The notes under the pieces: model-generated
What the model was told of the DNA's origin: nothing
Seen by the model: only the letters and a program-made list of their open reading frames with translations
The model's database searches: none
Translations under genes and position numbers: made by a program
NCBI GenBank assembly: GCA_964250805.1
Contig: CAXUHG010000012.1
Location: 8,936 to 72,935 of the forward strand
Length of the DNA stretch: 64,000 bases
Source of the DNA: JBBQVS01 sp964250805
GTDB taxonomy: Bacteria > Chloroflexota > Ktedonobacteria > Ktedonobacterales > Ktedonobacteraceae
Direction: 5' to 3'
Shown here: positions 1 through 9,009 of the stretch, piece after piece
Numbering within the stretch: position 1 is the first letter of the stretch
Layout of the letters: each line of letters opens with the position of its first letter

Positions 1-1
1 T

Positions 2-982
2 CCCTTCTACAAAGACCAGAATACTCTCTACAAAGCCTATCAGACAGGTGCTGTAGATATTACTGGTGTCCCATCAGCACAACTTGCAGCAGCAAAACAA
101 TTGACTAACGAGTTCAGCACTACGCCGCAATTGGCTGAATTCTACTACTCGATGAACTACCTTGTGAAACCATTTGACAACATCAAGGTACGACAGGCAT
201 TCGCGCTGGCTCTTAATAAAGACCAGATCGCGCACAACATTTACAAAGACACTGTTGTCGCCACCAATCACATCGTGCCTAAGGGCATGCCAGGTTACTT
301 TGCTGGCCTGAAAGGTCCTGATGGTACAACGAGTACGGCTGGCAATGTCACCAAGGCAAAGCAGTTGTTCACGGAAGGATTACAGGAAGACGGCATGACG
401 GCTTCCAGCCTTCCTACGATCACAGTTGTTGTTGCATCTTCTGGTAGTGCTGATGCACGTAGCGAATTTGCCGCTGTTCAGCAGATGTGGCAGTCGGCTC
501 TTGGTGTTACTATCAAAATACGTGACGAAGACTTCAACCAGTTGCTTACCGATACAACCAATATGATTAACAATCCTAAAGGTCTCGCCTTCTACTGGTT
601 AGGCTGGATCGCTGACTATCCTGACGCGCAAGACTGGACATCGTTACAGTTTGGCAATGGCGTTCCAAACAACTACATGAACTATGGACAGAATAAAAGC
701 GCGGATGCATCTGTTCAACAGGCAACTCAGCAGCAGTTGACAGCCGCTGATGCCAACACTGAAAATGCTAGCACACGCGCCACGCAATACAATACTGCTG
801 AGCAGCAGTTGGTGAACGATGTTGTGTGGATTCCAATGTACCAGTCAACGGCGCAGCGCTTGCGTAAGCCGTGTGTTGTCGGTGTGGTAAACAACGCCGA
901 AGGTCTGGTCAATCCAGAGTCCTGGTCCAACATCTACAAATCGACCGACCCGAACTGTTCCAATGCAACGGTTCAGCCGTAG
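2..982 (+). CDS. Peptide ABC transporter substrate-binding protein, C-terminal part (5' end outside window)
   Basis: This is the C-terminal 326 codons of a family-5 (SBP_bac_5, DppA/OppA type) extracellular solute receptor. The reading frame is open from base 2, so the apparent TTG start at 101 is internal and the true start lies before the window. The sequence repeats almost codon for codon in the next gene, for example the stretch around SMNYLVKPFDNIKVRQAFAL. Such receptors bind oligopeptides outside the membrane and hand them to the permease pair. A strong hairpin terminator follows the TAG stop. Together with the next gene it forms a tandem duplication of receptors feeding one importer. 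Family assignment is firm; the ligand is unknown. Confidence 0.9.
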   Translation, partial: PFYKDQNTLYKAYQTGAVDITGVPSAQLAAAKQLTNEFSTTPQLAEFYYSMNYLVKPFDNIKVRQAFALALNKDQIAHNIYKDTVVATNHIVPKGMPGYFAGLKGPDGTTSTAGNVTKAKQLFTEGLQEDGMTASSLPTITVVVASSGSADARSEFAAVQQMWQSALGVTIKIRDEDFNQLLTDTTNMINNPKGLAFYWLGWIADYPDAQDWTSLQFGNGVPNNYMNYGQNKSADASVQQATQQQLTAADANTENASTRATQYNTAEQQLVNDVVWIPMYQSTAQRLRKPCVVGVVNNAEGLVNPESWSNIYKSTDPNCSNATVQP

Positions 983-1006
983 AGAAACCTGATATTCAGA
1001 AAAGAG

Positions 1007-1048
1007 AGGGGATTGCCGTGGATAGTGTCCATCGCAATCCCCTTTTTT
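1007..1048 (+). terminator. Intrinsic terminator between the two receptor genes
   Basis: AGGGGATTGC (1007-1016) pairs with GCAATCCCCT (1034-1043), an inner TGGA/TCCA pair extends the stem, and six T residues follow (1043-1048). This is a classic rho-independent terminator 25 bases after the stop of the first receptor gene, so the second receptor gene is probably transcribed from its own promoter. Confidence 0.85.
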
Positions 1049-1197
1049 CTAAACTGTGAGGTTTCCCAAATAGGAAACGTATTTTCTCCATACGTCAGCA
1101 TTATCGAAGCCGTTGAACCTACGGAACGATGGCGATGAGAAGCAGTGAATCTGTAAAGCATTGTATACGTTCTTTCCAGAACAAAGAGAGGTTCCTC

Positions 1198-2961
1198 ATG
1201 CGATCAGGCAAAAAGCTCAAAATCGGGATACTTCCCACGTTTTTGTGTCTGCTATCTATGCTTGTCGTTGCTTGTGGTGGAGGAAGTAGTTCCACAACAA
1301 CAACTACAGCACAAAAGGCACCAGATAACAAACAAGTATTTGTCGATGCTACACCGGTAGCAGGTTTGTCGGATATCAAAACATTCGACCCTGCACTTGC
1401 TACCGACGCCGCCTCATTGAATGCTATTGATATGGTGTTCACAGGGCTTGTCCAGTTGGATGATAATCTGAACCTCAAAGGCGAACTTGCACAAAGCTAC
1501 CAACTTGGCTCAGATGGTGTTACCTGGACATTCAAACTGAAGCCCAACTTAACATTTAGTGATGGTACTCCATTAACATCAAAAGATGTCGCCTACAGTA
1601 TCAATCGCGCTCTTGACCCTGCTACAAAATCCACTACCTCAGGTTCTTATCTCAACCTAATCAAAGACTCTGACAAGATGCTTGCTGGTAAGATTAAAAC
1701 GGTCATAGGTGACAGCATCACTACTCCTGATGACAATACCGTCATCATCGTCTCCAGGAAGAAGGCAGCCTACTTCCTCGATGCCCTGACCTATCCGACC
1801 TCTTATGTCGTCGAGAAGAAACTCATCGACACCTACGGCAACAAATTCGCCGATCATCTCTCTATAACTGGTCCTGGTGGTGCAGGTCCCTGGGTCGTCA
1901 AGCAGTACACCCGTGGTCAGCAGATCGTGTTTGTACCCAATCCACACTACTATGGCAACAAGCCACAGTTGAAGGAAGTCATCTTCCCCTTTTACAAAGA
2001 CCAAAGCACCCTCTACAAAGCGTATCAGACAGGTACGGTCGATAACACGCCTATTCCATCGGCACAACTCGCGTCAGCCAAGCAGTTGACCAGTGAGTTC
2101 CACAACGTTCCACAGTTGTACATCAATTACTATTCAATGAACTACCTTGTGAAGCCATTCGACAACATTAAAGTACGTCAGGCATTCGCGCTGGCTATAA
2201 ACAAAGACCAGATCGCGCACAACATTTACAAAGACACCTTTGTCGCCACCAACCACATCGTGCCTAAAGGCATGCCAGGCTACGACGCCAATCTCAAAGG
2301 CCCTGATGGCACCACCAAAACTTCAGGCAACGCCGCATTAGCGAAGCAGTTGTTCACGCAAGGACTACAGGAAGACGGCTTGACGGCTTCTAGCCTTCCT
2401 CCAATCACAGTATATGCGGCCTCAGTTGGCAATCCCGACGCACGCAGCGAGTTCGCCGCCGAACAGCAGATGTGGCAGACAGCCCTCGGCATAACTGTCA
2501 AATTCCGCGACGAAGACTTCAACCAGTTGCTCAGCGACATTACCAACGCCACCAACAACCCTAAAGGTATTGCCATATGGGGCATTGCGTGGATCGCGGA
2601 CTACCCTGATGCACAGGACTGGACGACGCTTCAATTCGACAATGGCTCTCCAAATAACAACATGAACTATGGACAAAACAATAGTGCGAACGCCTCCACT
2701 CAGAAGTCCATACAGCAGCAGTTGGAAGCAGCCGATGCCAATACGGATGCCACCTCACGCCTTCAACAGTACAACACTGCCGAACAGCAACTCATCAATG
2801 ATGTTGCATGGTTGCCTATCGATCAGGTAGCTATCCAGGTTCTACGCAAGCCATGTATTGTTGGTTATAAAGATAATGCTCAAGGTCTGGTCAACCCAGA
2901 GTCCTGGGCCAACGTCTATAAATCAACTGACACAAACTGCTCCAACGCAACCGTCCAATAG
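1198..2961 (+). CDS. Peptide ABC transporter substrate-binding lipoprotein
   Basis: A 587-residue family-5 solute-binding protein. The ATG at 1198 is preferred to the upstream in-frame start at 1129 because it follows AGAGAGG and begins a proper lipoprotein signal: MRSGKK, a hydrophobic core, then LVVAC with the lipidated Cys at residue 26 and a Gly/Ser/Thr linker. The mature part has the usual family features (LAQSYQLGSDGVTWTFKL, then DGTPLTSKDVAYSINRAL). It should sit on the outer face of the membrane and deliver peptides to the permeases encoded at 3302 and 4276. It is a close paralogue of the preceding gene. It is followed by two tandem palindromes, and the permease gene downstream has its own promoter, so receptor and translocator may be expressed at different levels. 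Confidence 0.93.
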   Translation: MRSGKKLKIGILPTFLCLLSMLVVACGGGSSSTTTTTAQKAPDNKQVFVDATPVAGLSDIKTFDPALATDAASLNAIDMVFTGLVQLDDNLNLKGELAQSYQLGSDGVTWTFKLKPNLTFSDGTPLTSKDVAYSINRALDPATKSTTSGSYLNLIKDSDKMLAGKIKTVIGDSITTPDDNTVIIVSRKKAAYFLDALTYPTSYVVEKKLIDTYGNKFADHLSITGPGGAGPWVVKQYTRGQQIVFVPNPHYYGNKPQLKEVIFPFYKDQSTLYKAYQTGTVDNTPIPSAQLASAKQLTSEFHNVPQLYINYYSMNYLVKPFDNIKVRQAFALAINKDQIAHNIYKDTFVATNHIVPKGMPGYDANLKGPDGTTKTSGNAALAKQLFTQGLQEDGLTASSLPPITVYAASVGNPDARSEFAAEQQMWQTALGITVKFRDEDFNQLLSDITNATNNPKGIAIWGIAWIADYPDAQDWTTLQFDNGSPNNNMNYGQNNSANASTQKSIQQQLEAADANTDATSRLQQYNTAEQQLINDVAWLPIDQVAIQVLRKPCIVGYKDNAQGLVNPESWANVYKSTDTNCSNATVQ

Positions 2962-2970
2962 ATAACGAAT

Positions 2971-3004
2971 TGTGACAACAAGAACAATTGTTCTTGTTGT
3001 CACA
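2971..3004. terminator. Perfect 34-bp palindrome after the receptor gene
   Basis: TGTGACAACAAGAACAA at 2971-2987 is followed directly by its exact reverse complement (2988-3004), starting 9 bases after the stop of the receptor gene. There is no T tract, so termination is less certain than mRNA 3'-end stabilisation. Such a stem would protect the receptor transcript, which is usually needed in excess over permease transcript. Confidence 0.6.
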
Positions 3005-3005
3005 G

Positions 3006-3041
3006 TTTGATGAGCATGGTATGAATGCCATGTTCATCAAA
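3006..3041. terminator. Second hairpin directly after the palindrome
   Basis: TTTGATGAGCATGG (3006-3019) pairs with CCATGTTCATCAAA (3028-3041) with a single G-U wobble, and the downstream arm runs into AAAACG. It starts one base after the preceding palindrome, giving two stacked stem-loops between receptor and permease genes. Confidence 0.55.
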
Positions 3042-3077
3042 ACGTATAACATAAGCCCCTTAATTTTGAGTATTTAC

Positions 3078-3106
3078 TTGACATTGTAGGAAGTCTCACA
3101 TAGAAT
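3078..3106 (+). promoter_or_regulatory. Sigma-70 type promoter for the permease/ATPase operon
   Basis: TTGACA (3078-3083), a 17-base spacer and TAGAAT (3101-3106) match the housekeeping consensus very well. It lies about 195 bases before the first permease gene, leaving a long leader in which I see no other recognisable element. Confidence 0.75.
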
Positions 3107-3301
3107 ACATGAAAGTCAATCTCCGTAGTATCTTTCTCTAGGGAAATCCTAGCTTTTCGCTCTACTGGTGCCAATTTTAGAGTAAAGCTGCAAGACCCAG
3201 CAAGATACTTTAGCGGCAGGACGACTATCTATCGCTCGACAAATGTACTGCTTAATTTAAAATGTACCATTTGGCCTCAAACACAGCGTGGAGGTAATCG
3301 C

Positions 3302-4261
3302 ATGGTTGGATTCTTTATTAAGAGGTTTATCGGCCTCATATTTGTACTCCTCGGAGTCACATTTATTACGTTCCTTATGGGCTACTTCGCCCCTGGTGAT
3401 CCCATCAGAAACCTCTTGGGCAATCACTTTGAAATTCACACGTATCTTCGCCTCAAACACGAGTATGGCCTGGACCTACCCTGGTATCAGCAATACTTCA
3501 ACTACATTACACAACTGCTTCGATTTAACTTCGGCGATTCGTACTATTATCAGGAAACATCTGTAACCAGCATTCTCGCACCAGGTCTACCAATCTCTGC
3601 CGAGTTAGGCTTGTGGGGTCTAATTCTCACCTTTGTGATTGGTGTTCCTGTCGGTATCCTTGCCGCCCTTCGCGCCAATACATGGATCGATACAGGAAGT
3701 ATGACCATCTCGCTGATTCTTTTCTCGCTGCCCGCCTTCATTCTTGCCGTCTTCGTACAGGTGATTATTGTCTCATTAGACCACGGCACTCACAGTCATT
3801 GGCCTGTTGCTGGCTGGGGCAATGCATGGCAATATTCACTTACAGACTTGAGTTATAAGCTTGCGCCAATCCTAGTATTTGCGGCTGGTGGCTTTGCCTA
3901 CATCGCACGTCTGACGCGTACTACCATGCTTGACGTGTTGCGCCAGGACTATGTTCGTACCGCCAGGGCGAAAGGGTTGAAGGAACGAGTCGTGAACTAT
4001 CGCCACGCCTTCCGCAATGCAATGATTCCATTGGTGACAGTGTTCGGCACCTCTCTTGCAACACTCGTCGCTGGTGTGTTTTTCATCGAGCAGATCTTCA
4101 ACATTCCAGGTATTGGATCGATTGCACTCAGTGCTGTTACCGACCGTGACTACACGGTCATTCAAGCAACGGGTATCATCTTCGCCATCGCCGTTGTTGT
4201 GGGCAACCTCGTCGCCGACCTTCTCTACTCTGCTGTTGATCCACGCATTAAAGTTGAATAA
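3302..4261 (+). CDS. Peptide ABC transporter permease, DppB/OppB family
   Basis: A 319-residue inner-membrane permease of the binding-protein-dependent transport family. Translation starts at the ATG after GGAGGT. It has an N-terminal membrane helix, the DppB-type periplasmic segment (GDPIRNLLGNHFEI), about six membrane segments in total and the cytoplasmic EAA-type coupling loop with ARAKGL at about residue 223 that docks on the ATPases. It forms the translocation pore as a heterodimer with the product of the next gene, 14 bases downstream. Length is normal for the family. First gene of a four-gene operon read from the promoter at 3078. Confidence 0.94.
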   Translation: MVGFFIKRFIGLIFVLLGVTFITFLMGYFAPGDPIRNLLGNHFEIHTYLRLKHEYGLDLPWYQQYFNYITQLLRFNFGDSYYYQETSVTSILAPGLPISAELGLWGLILTFVIGVPVGILAALRANTWIDTGSMTISLILFSLPAFILAVFVQVIIVSLDHGTHSHWPVAGWGNAWQYSLTDLSYKLAPILVFAAGGFAYIARLTRTTMLDVLRQDYVRTARAKGLKERVVNYRHAFRNAMIPLVTVFGTSLATLVAGVFFIEQIFNIPGIGSIALSAVTDRDYTVIQATGIIFAIAVVVGNLVADLLYSAVDPRIKVE

Positions 4262-4275
4262 GGAGCAAGCACAAC

Positions 4276-5427
4276 ATGGATACAAAAGACAAAAACACTG
4301 ACTCTGCTTCTAGCTTTATGTCACCCGACCCAGGCGTAGGACCACGTGGAGCAGAGCTAATGAGCGTTCCCGGTGCCTTGGATGCACAGACTGAGGCACA
4401 GGATGGAGTGGAACTTGACAACAGACTTCCACTTCCCGCCGATGTCCGAACGGTTGCGCCAATCGAAAAAACGTCTACGCCGTTACAAGACTCGTTAAGA
4501 AGATTACGACGTGACAAAAGAGCAATGGTCTCGCTTGGCATCATTGTCCTGTTCATTCTCATTCCTCTTCTCGGTCCCGTCATTTATACACATATAGGGG
4601 GCCAGGTGATAAGTGGAGTCACAGGACAACGTGTAGGACCGGATCAATATCATAATCCCTTCATCGGGTTCCTGGATCATCAGGATGAATTACCATCAGC
4701 ACGCAATTGGCTTGGTACAGACGCTAATGGGCGCGATATTCTCGCTCGTTTAATGCAGGGTATGCTTATCTCGCTTTTCGTAGCACTGGCTGTTGAGGTT
4801 GTAGACGTGACGGTGGGCACCTTTGTTGGTGTCTGTGCTGGCTTCTTTGGTGGCTGGATCGATCAGTTGCTCGCACGCTTTACCGACATTATGTTTGCCT
4901 TTCCAGGTTTACTCTTCGTCATCCTGATTTCCGGTATCTTCGGCCCTAGTCTTGATGACCCATTAAGCAAAATTCCCATCATCGGCGGAAATGGCAATGC
5001 ACGCTTGCTAATTGTTTCTATCGCACTTGCCTTTGTGAGCTGGCCGCTCATGGCTCGCTTTGTACGTGGACAGACGCTGCAATTGAAAGAACAACAGTTT
5101 GTCGAGGCGGCTCGCACCTCAGGGACCAACAACACGCGTATCATTACGCGTCACATTGTTCCCAATCTCTTCAACATTGTGGTCGTTGCCGCGACGCTCA
5201 ATATTACAAACACAGTTATCGGCGAAGCCGGTTTGAGCTTCCTCGGTCTTGGTGTATCAACGCCTGGCGCAAGCATCGGCCTCATGGTTAGCGATGCGAC
5301 GAACGTTATAGATGTTCATCCTTGGGAGATTCTGGTACCATCTGTAACATTGACCATCATCGTACTCGCGTTCTCGTTCCTCGGCGATGGCCTACGTGAC
5401 GCCTTTGACCCACGCGCAAAAGACTAG
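4276..5427 (+). CDS. Peptide ABC transporter permease, DppC/OppC family
   Basis: A 383-residue partner permease. It is longer than typical DppC (about 300 residues) because of a polar, probably disordered N-terminal extension of about 75 residues before the first membrane helix (MVSLGIIVLFILIPLLGPVI). The conserved core includes GTDANGRDILARLM and the EAA coupling loop EAARTSGTNNTRIITRHIVP. It pairs with the preceding DppB-type protein to form the peptide channel. AGGAGC precedes the start, and the next gene begins 20 bases after the stop. Confidence 0.94.
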   Translation: MDTKDKNTDSASSFMSPDPGVGPRGAELMSVPGALDAQTEAQDGVELDNRLPLPADVRTVAPIEKTSTPLQDSLRRLRRDKRAMVSLGIIVLFILIPLLGPVIYTHIGGQVISGVTGQRVGPDQYHNPFIGFLDHQDELPSARNWLGTDANGRDILARLMQGMLISLFVALAVEVVDVTVGTFVGVCAGFFGGWIDQLLARFTDIMFAFPGLLFVILISGIFGPSLDDPLSKIPIIGGNGNARLLIVSIALAFVSWPLMARFVRGQTLQLKEQQFVEAARTSGTNNTRIITRHIVPNLFNIVVVAATLNITNTVIGEAGLSFLGLGVSTPGASIGLMVSDATNVIDVHPWEILVPSVTLTIIVLAFSFLGDGLRDAFDPRAKD

Positions 5428-5447
5428 TAAGCGGAGAAAAGAATAAT

Positions 5448-6425
<978 letters not shown>

Positions 6426-6435
6426 GGGGAAGAAT

Positions 6436-7443
6436 ATGGTACAGCAAGTAGAAAAACCAGGAGATGTAGCGAGTTCAACGCTCATTGATGTCAAGGGACT
6501 CAAAGTTCACTTTCCCATCAAAGGTGGTATTCTTGGGCGCACCGTTGCACATGTCAAAGCCGTTGATGGCGTCGATCTCTTTGTGCGTCGAGGTGAGACG
6601 CTTGGCTTAGTGGGCGAAAGCGGTTGTGGCAAATCCACTACAGGCCGCGCCATCTTGCAATTGATTAAACCAACCGAGGGTAAAGTCGTATTCGACGGAC
6701 AAGAACTGACAACGATGTCGCCGGACAAAATTCGTCATCAGCGTGCGAAAATGCAGATGGTATTCCAGGACCCTTTCAGCTCACTCGACCCGCGCTACAC
6801 AGTGGGACAGGTGGTTTCCGAGCCATTAGAGAACTTCAATCGCGGTAACGAAAAAGCGATTAGAGAGCAGGTAGCCGATGTCCTGCAAACAGTTGGCATC
6901 AATCCTAAATTTGTCAACCGCTTTCCACACGAATTCAGCGGTGGTCAGCGTCAACGTATCGGTATCGCGCGGGCCCTGGCCCTGCGTCCATCGCTAGTAA
7001 TCGCCGATGAACCTGTTTCGGCACTTGACGTGTCAATTCAAGCACAAGTACTCAATCTGCTCCAGGATTTGCAGGGTAAGTTCGGTCTCACCTACCTGTT
7101 TGTCGCGCACAATCTCTCGGTCGTGAAGCACATCAGCAATCGTATCGCGGTGATGTATCTAGGACGTGTAGCGGAACTTTCCGATAGCGAGGAGTTGTAT
7201 CAAACACCCCTGCATCCATATACACAAGCTCTGCTTTCGGCGATTCCCGTGCCTGACCCTAGAATTGAGGCCAAACGCAAACGCATCATTCTCGAAGGTG
7301 ACGTGCCGAGTCCCGTCAATCCCCCAAGTGGCTGTAACTTCCATCCGCGCTGCTGGAAGGCGCAAGCGATTTGTCGAGAAGTCGTCCCGCCACTAGAGGA
7401 AAAACAACCAAATCACTACGCGGCGTGCCACTTCCCAGGCTAA
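6436..7443 (+). CDS. Peptide ABC transporter ATP-binding protein, DppF/OppF family
   Basis: A 335-residue partner ATPase. The ATG at 6436 follows AGGGGAAG and begins 10 bases after the dppD-type stop; an upstream in-frame start at 6388 would overlap the previous gene and is rejected. It has Walker A GESGCGKST, Q-loop MVFQDPFSSLDP, signature FSGGQRQR, Walker B LVIADEPVSALD and the C-terminal Cys motif CNFHPRCWKAQAIC. Last gene of the importer operon. It ends just before an inverted repeat that holds an assembly gap. Confidence 0.95.
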   Translation: MVQQVEKPGDVASSTLIDVKGLKVHFPIKGGILGRTVAHVKAVDGVDLFVRRGETLGLVGESGCGKSTTGRAILQLIKPTEGKVVFDGQELTTMSPDKIRHQRAKMQMVFQDPFSSLDPRYTVGQVVSEPLENFNRGNEKAIREQVADVLQTVGINPKFVNRFPHEFSGGQRQRIGIARALALRPSLVIADEPVSALDVSIQAQVLNLLQDLQGKFGLTYLFVAHNLSVVKHISNRIAVMYLGRVAELSDSEELYQTPLHPYTQALLSAIPVPDPRIEAKRKRIILEGDVPSPVNPPSGCNFHPRCWKAQAICREVVPPLEEKQPNHYAACHFPG

Positions 7444-7449
7444 TTCTCA

Positions 7450-7573
7450 ATGCACAAAATCGCGCTGGCCGGCAAAGAATNNNNNNNNNNCCAACTTCCC
7501 TGTATAATTCTAAATCAAAAAATTCGCGGGGGCCTCAAAATATTCTTTGCCCCCCCCGCGCGATTTTGTGCAT
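7450..7573. repeat. Long inverted repeat with an assembly gap in its loop
   Basis: ATGCACAAAATCGCGC (7450-7465) and its exact reverse complement (7558-7573) enclose a second matched pair, GGCAAAGAAT (7471-7480) and ATTCTTTGCC (7542-7551). Ten N lie between the arms (7481-7490). It separates the convergent dppF-type and response-regulator genes and probably acts as a bidirectional terminator. The loop sequence is not reliable. Confidence 0.75.
7481..7490. other. Assembly gap (10 N)
   Basis: Ten N inside the loop of the inverted repeat 7450-7573. The same length recurs at 8812, 16009, 22282, 36544 and 58315, so N is a fixed-size placeholder and real gap lengths are unknown. Confidence 0.95.
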
Positions 7574-7580
7574 TTCTTTC

Positions 7581-7979
7581 CTAGCTTGTACGTGGCTCCA
7601 GATGTTTGATGCGAGCCAATAATTTGATGCGAGCGATAAGATGGCGATTATCAAATGGCTTGACAACGTAATCATCGGCACCAGCCTCAAATCCACGCAC
7701 CTTATCTCGTAGCGTCATAAGAGACGTGAGCAGCATGATTGGAAGCTTCTGCATCGACTCACCACCACTGCGAATAAAGCGACAGAGGTCCAACCCACTC
7801 TCTGAATCGAGCAGAACCTCAGTAATGAGTATATCGGGAAGTACAGAAGCATTCAGAACTTGCTTCGCCTCAGCAAACGACATGACACAGGTTACAGCGA
7901 AGGTATCGCAAAGTGTCAGTTGAATTTTATTACAAGCTTGTACGTCAACGTCTACGAACAGAATATGCAACCTATGCAC
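7581..7979 (-). CDS. Single-domain response regulator with Glu at the phosphorylation site
   Basis: A receiver-only protein of about 132 residues. The GTG at 7977-7979 is chosen because AGGTGAG lies 10 bases upstream and because the receiver fold starts there (HRLHILFVDVD); longer in-frame starts reach 8063. The switch Thr/Ser (MLLTS) and Lys (DDYVVKPFD) are conserved. The phosphoacceptor Asp, however, is replaced by Glu54 in ILITEVLLD, and the acidic pair is D-V-D rather than D-D. Glu at this place often mimics the phosphorylated state, so the protein may be constitutively on or bind partners independently of phosphorylation. It lies next to another receiver gene on the same strand with no histidine kinase nearby. 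Confidence 0.8.
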   Translation of the reverse strand: MHRLHILFVDVDVQACNKIQLTLCDTFAVTCVMSFAEAKQVLNASVLPDILITEVLLDSESGLDLCRFIRSGGESMQKLPIMLLTSLMTLRDKVRGFEAGADDYVVKPFDNRHLIARIKLLARIKHLEPRTS

Positions 7980-8087
7980 AATTTTAAGCTCACCTATCAT
8001 CCATGTATGATGCAAGAGAGACTCCGGCGACCGCAACAAGAATAGCGAGTAGCGCGGACGCAATAGAGGAGTTAGGATACACCTTGT

Positions 8088-8534
8088 CTAATCGCGCTCG
8101 GCCTGCGTCTGTACAAAAAGTTCGGCACGACGTTGGCGATCAGCGGGTGTGAGACGAAGCACCTTTTCGATAGTTGCATTTAAGGCACTTGGCTTAAATG
8201 GTTTCGTCAGGTATTCATCGGCACCAGAGAGCATACCAGTCATTTGATCTTCGTCGCGTGACATTGCACTGAGAATGATTAACGGTGTATCGGCGGTTCG
8301 TGCATCACCTCGTAGACAGCGCACCAACTGGTAGCCATCCATACGCGGCATCTTCACATCGACAATCACACAGTCAGGATGGTCGGCATAGATGCGCTCC
8401 AAACCTTGCACTCCATCATACGCAACGATTACATTATATTCGCCCTGAAGATTCACGGCGTACTTAATAAGTTCTACGATGGTCGGGTTGTCGTCAATTA
8501 CCAATACTGTTTTCATCGCATTCCCGCTATTCAT
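8088..8534 (-). CDS. Single-domain response regulator (CheY-like)
   Basis: A 148-residue receiver protein. The ATG at 8534 (MNSGNAMKTVLVIDDN) follows GAGAGG; a longer reading to 8633 lacks family sequence. The acidic pair is D14-D15, the phosphoacceptor is D59 in CVIVDVKMPRMDG, the switch Ser is in LIILSAMS and the Lys is in YLTKPF. All residues for phosphorelay are present. A basic-acidic tail follows (RLTPADRQRRAELFVQTQAERD) with no DNA-binding or enzymatic domain, so output must be by protein interaction. It lies about 100 bases upstream of the Glu54 receiver and may share its transcript. Confidence 0.85.
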   Translation of the reverse strand: MNSGNAMKTVLVIDDNPTIVELIKYAVNLQGEYNVIVAYDGVQGLERIYADHPDCVIVDVKMPRMDGYQLVRCLRGDARTADTPLIILSAMSRDEDQMTGMLSGADEYLTKPFKPSALNATIEKVLRLTPADRQRRAELFVQTQAERD

Positions 8535-8751
8535 AGGTCGCCTCTCACCAAGCCCTGCACACATACGGGTTACAGATTTCAGAAAAGGCATTATACCCAA
8601 TTGCATTGTAACACAGTTGTGTGTTGCTGCCAACTAATTTTTCCGTTATAGCCATTTGTGGGATAAGGGAAGTATCGAAACTCCCCTCTCTTATTTTTAT
8701 CGGAACAATACAGAGTTTCCTGTACCCTTTGAAAATATTTCATCCAATTTT

Positions 8752-8858
8752 CTACGAAGACTAGGGGGGGGGGGGGGCGGCGGGGGTTATTAAAAAAATA
8801 TTGTGGTTTATNNNNNNNNNNAGCACGCGTGGGGTGGGCCCCCGCGTCTTCTTATAAA
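8752..8858. other. G-rich low-complexity tract with assembly gap
   Basis: A run of fourteen G, a short AT segment, ten N (8812-8821) and then a GC-rich flank. ACGAAGAC near 8755 and CCCCCGCGTCTTCT near 8840 look like parts of the two arms of another inverted repeat, so the gap again falls at a palindrome centre. The homopolymer is probably unreliable sequence rather than biology. Confidence 0.5.
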
Positions 8859-8928
8859 ATTGGCGATATGCTCAGGTTTCAGGCAAGGTGCGGTCGCACC
8901 TTGCCTGAAACCTGAGCATATCGCCAAT
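8859..8928. repeat. Perfect 70-bp palindrome (34-bp arms, 2-bp loop)
   Basis: The segment 8859-8892 is followed after GT by its exact 34-base reverse complement (8895-8928); the arms begin ATTGGCGATATGCTCAGG. It lies between the start of the minus-strand response regulator and the plus-strand ThiF-like gene, so it is upstream of both and is not an ordinary terminator for either. The next 80 bases carry GTGAA/TTCAC at 8943-8954 and a possible -10 box TAGAAT just before the gene. Confidence 0.8.
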
Positions 8929-9009
8929 GACGAATAAAGTGTGAAATTTTTCACCATCACAATATGTTAGAATATAGGGATGCTGTATTTACGGGCTGGG
9001 AGAATCACT

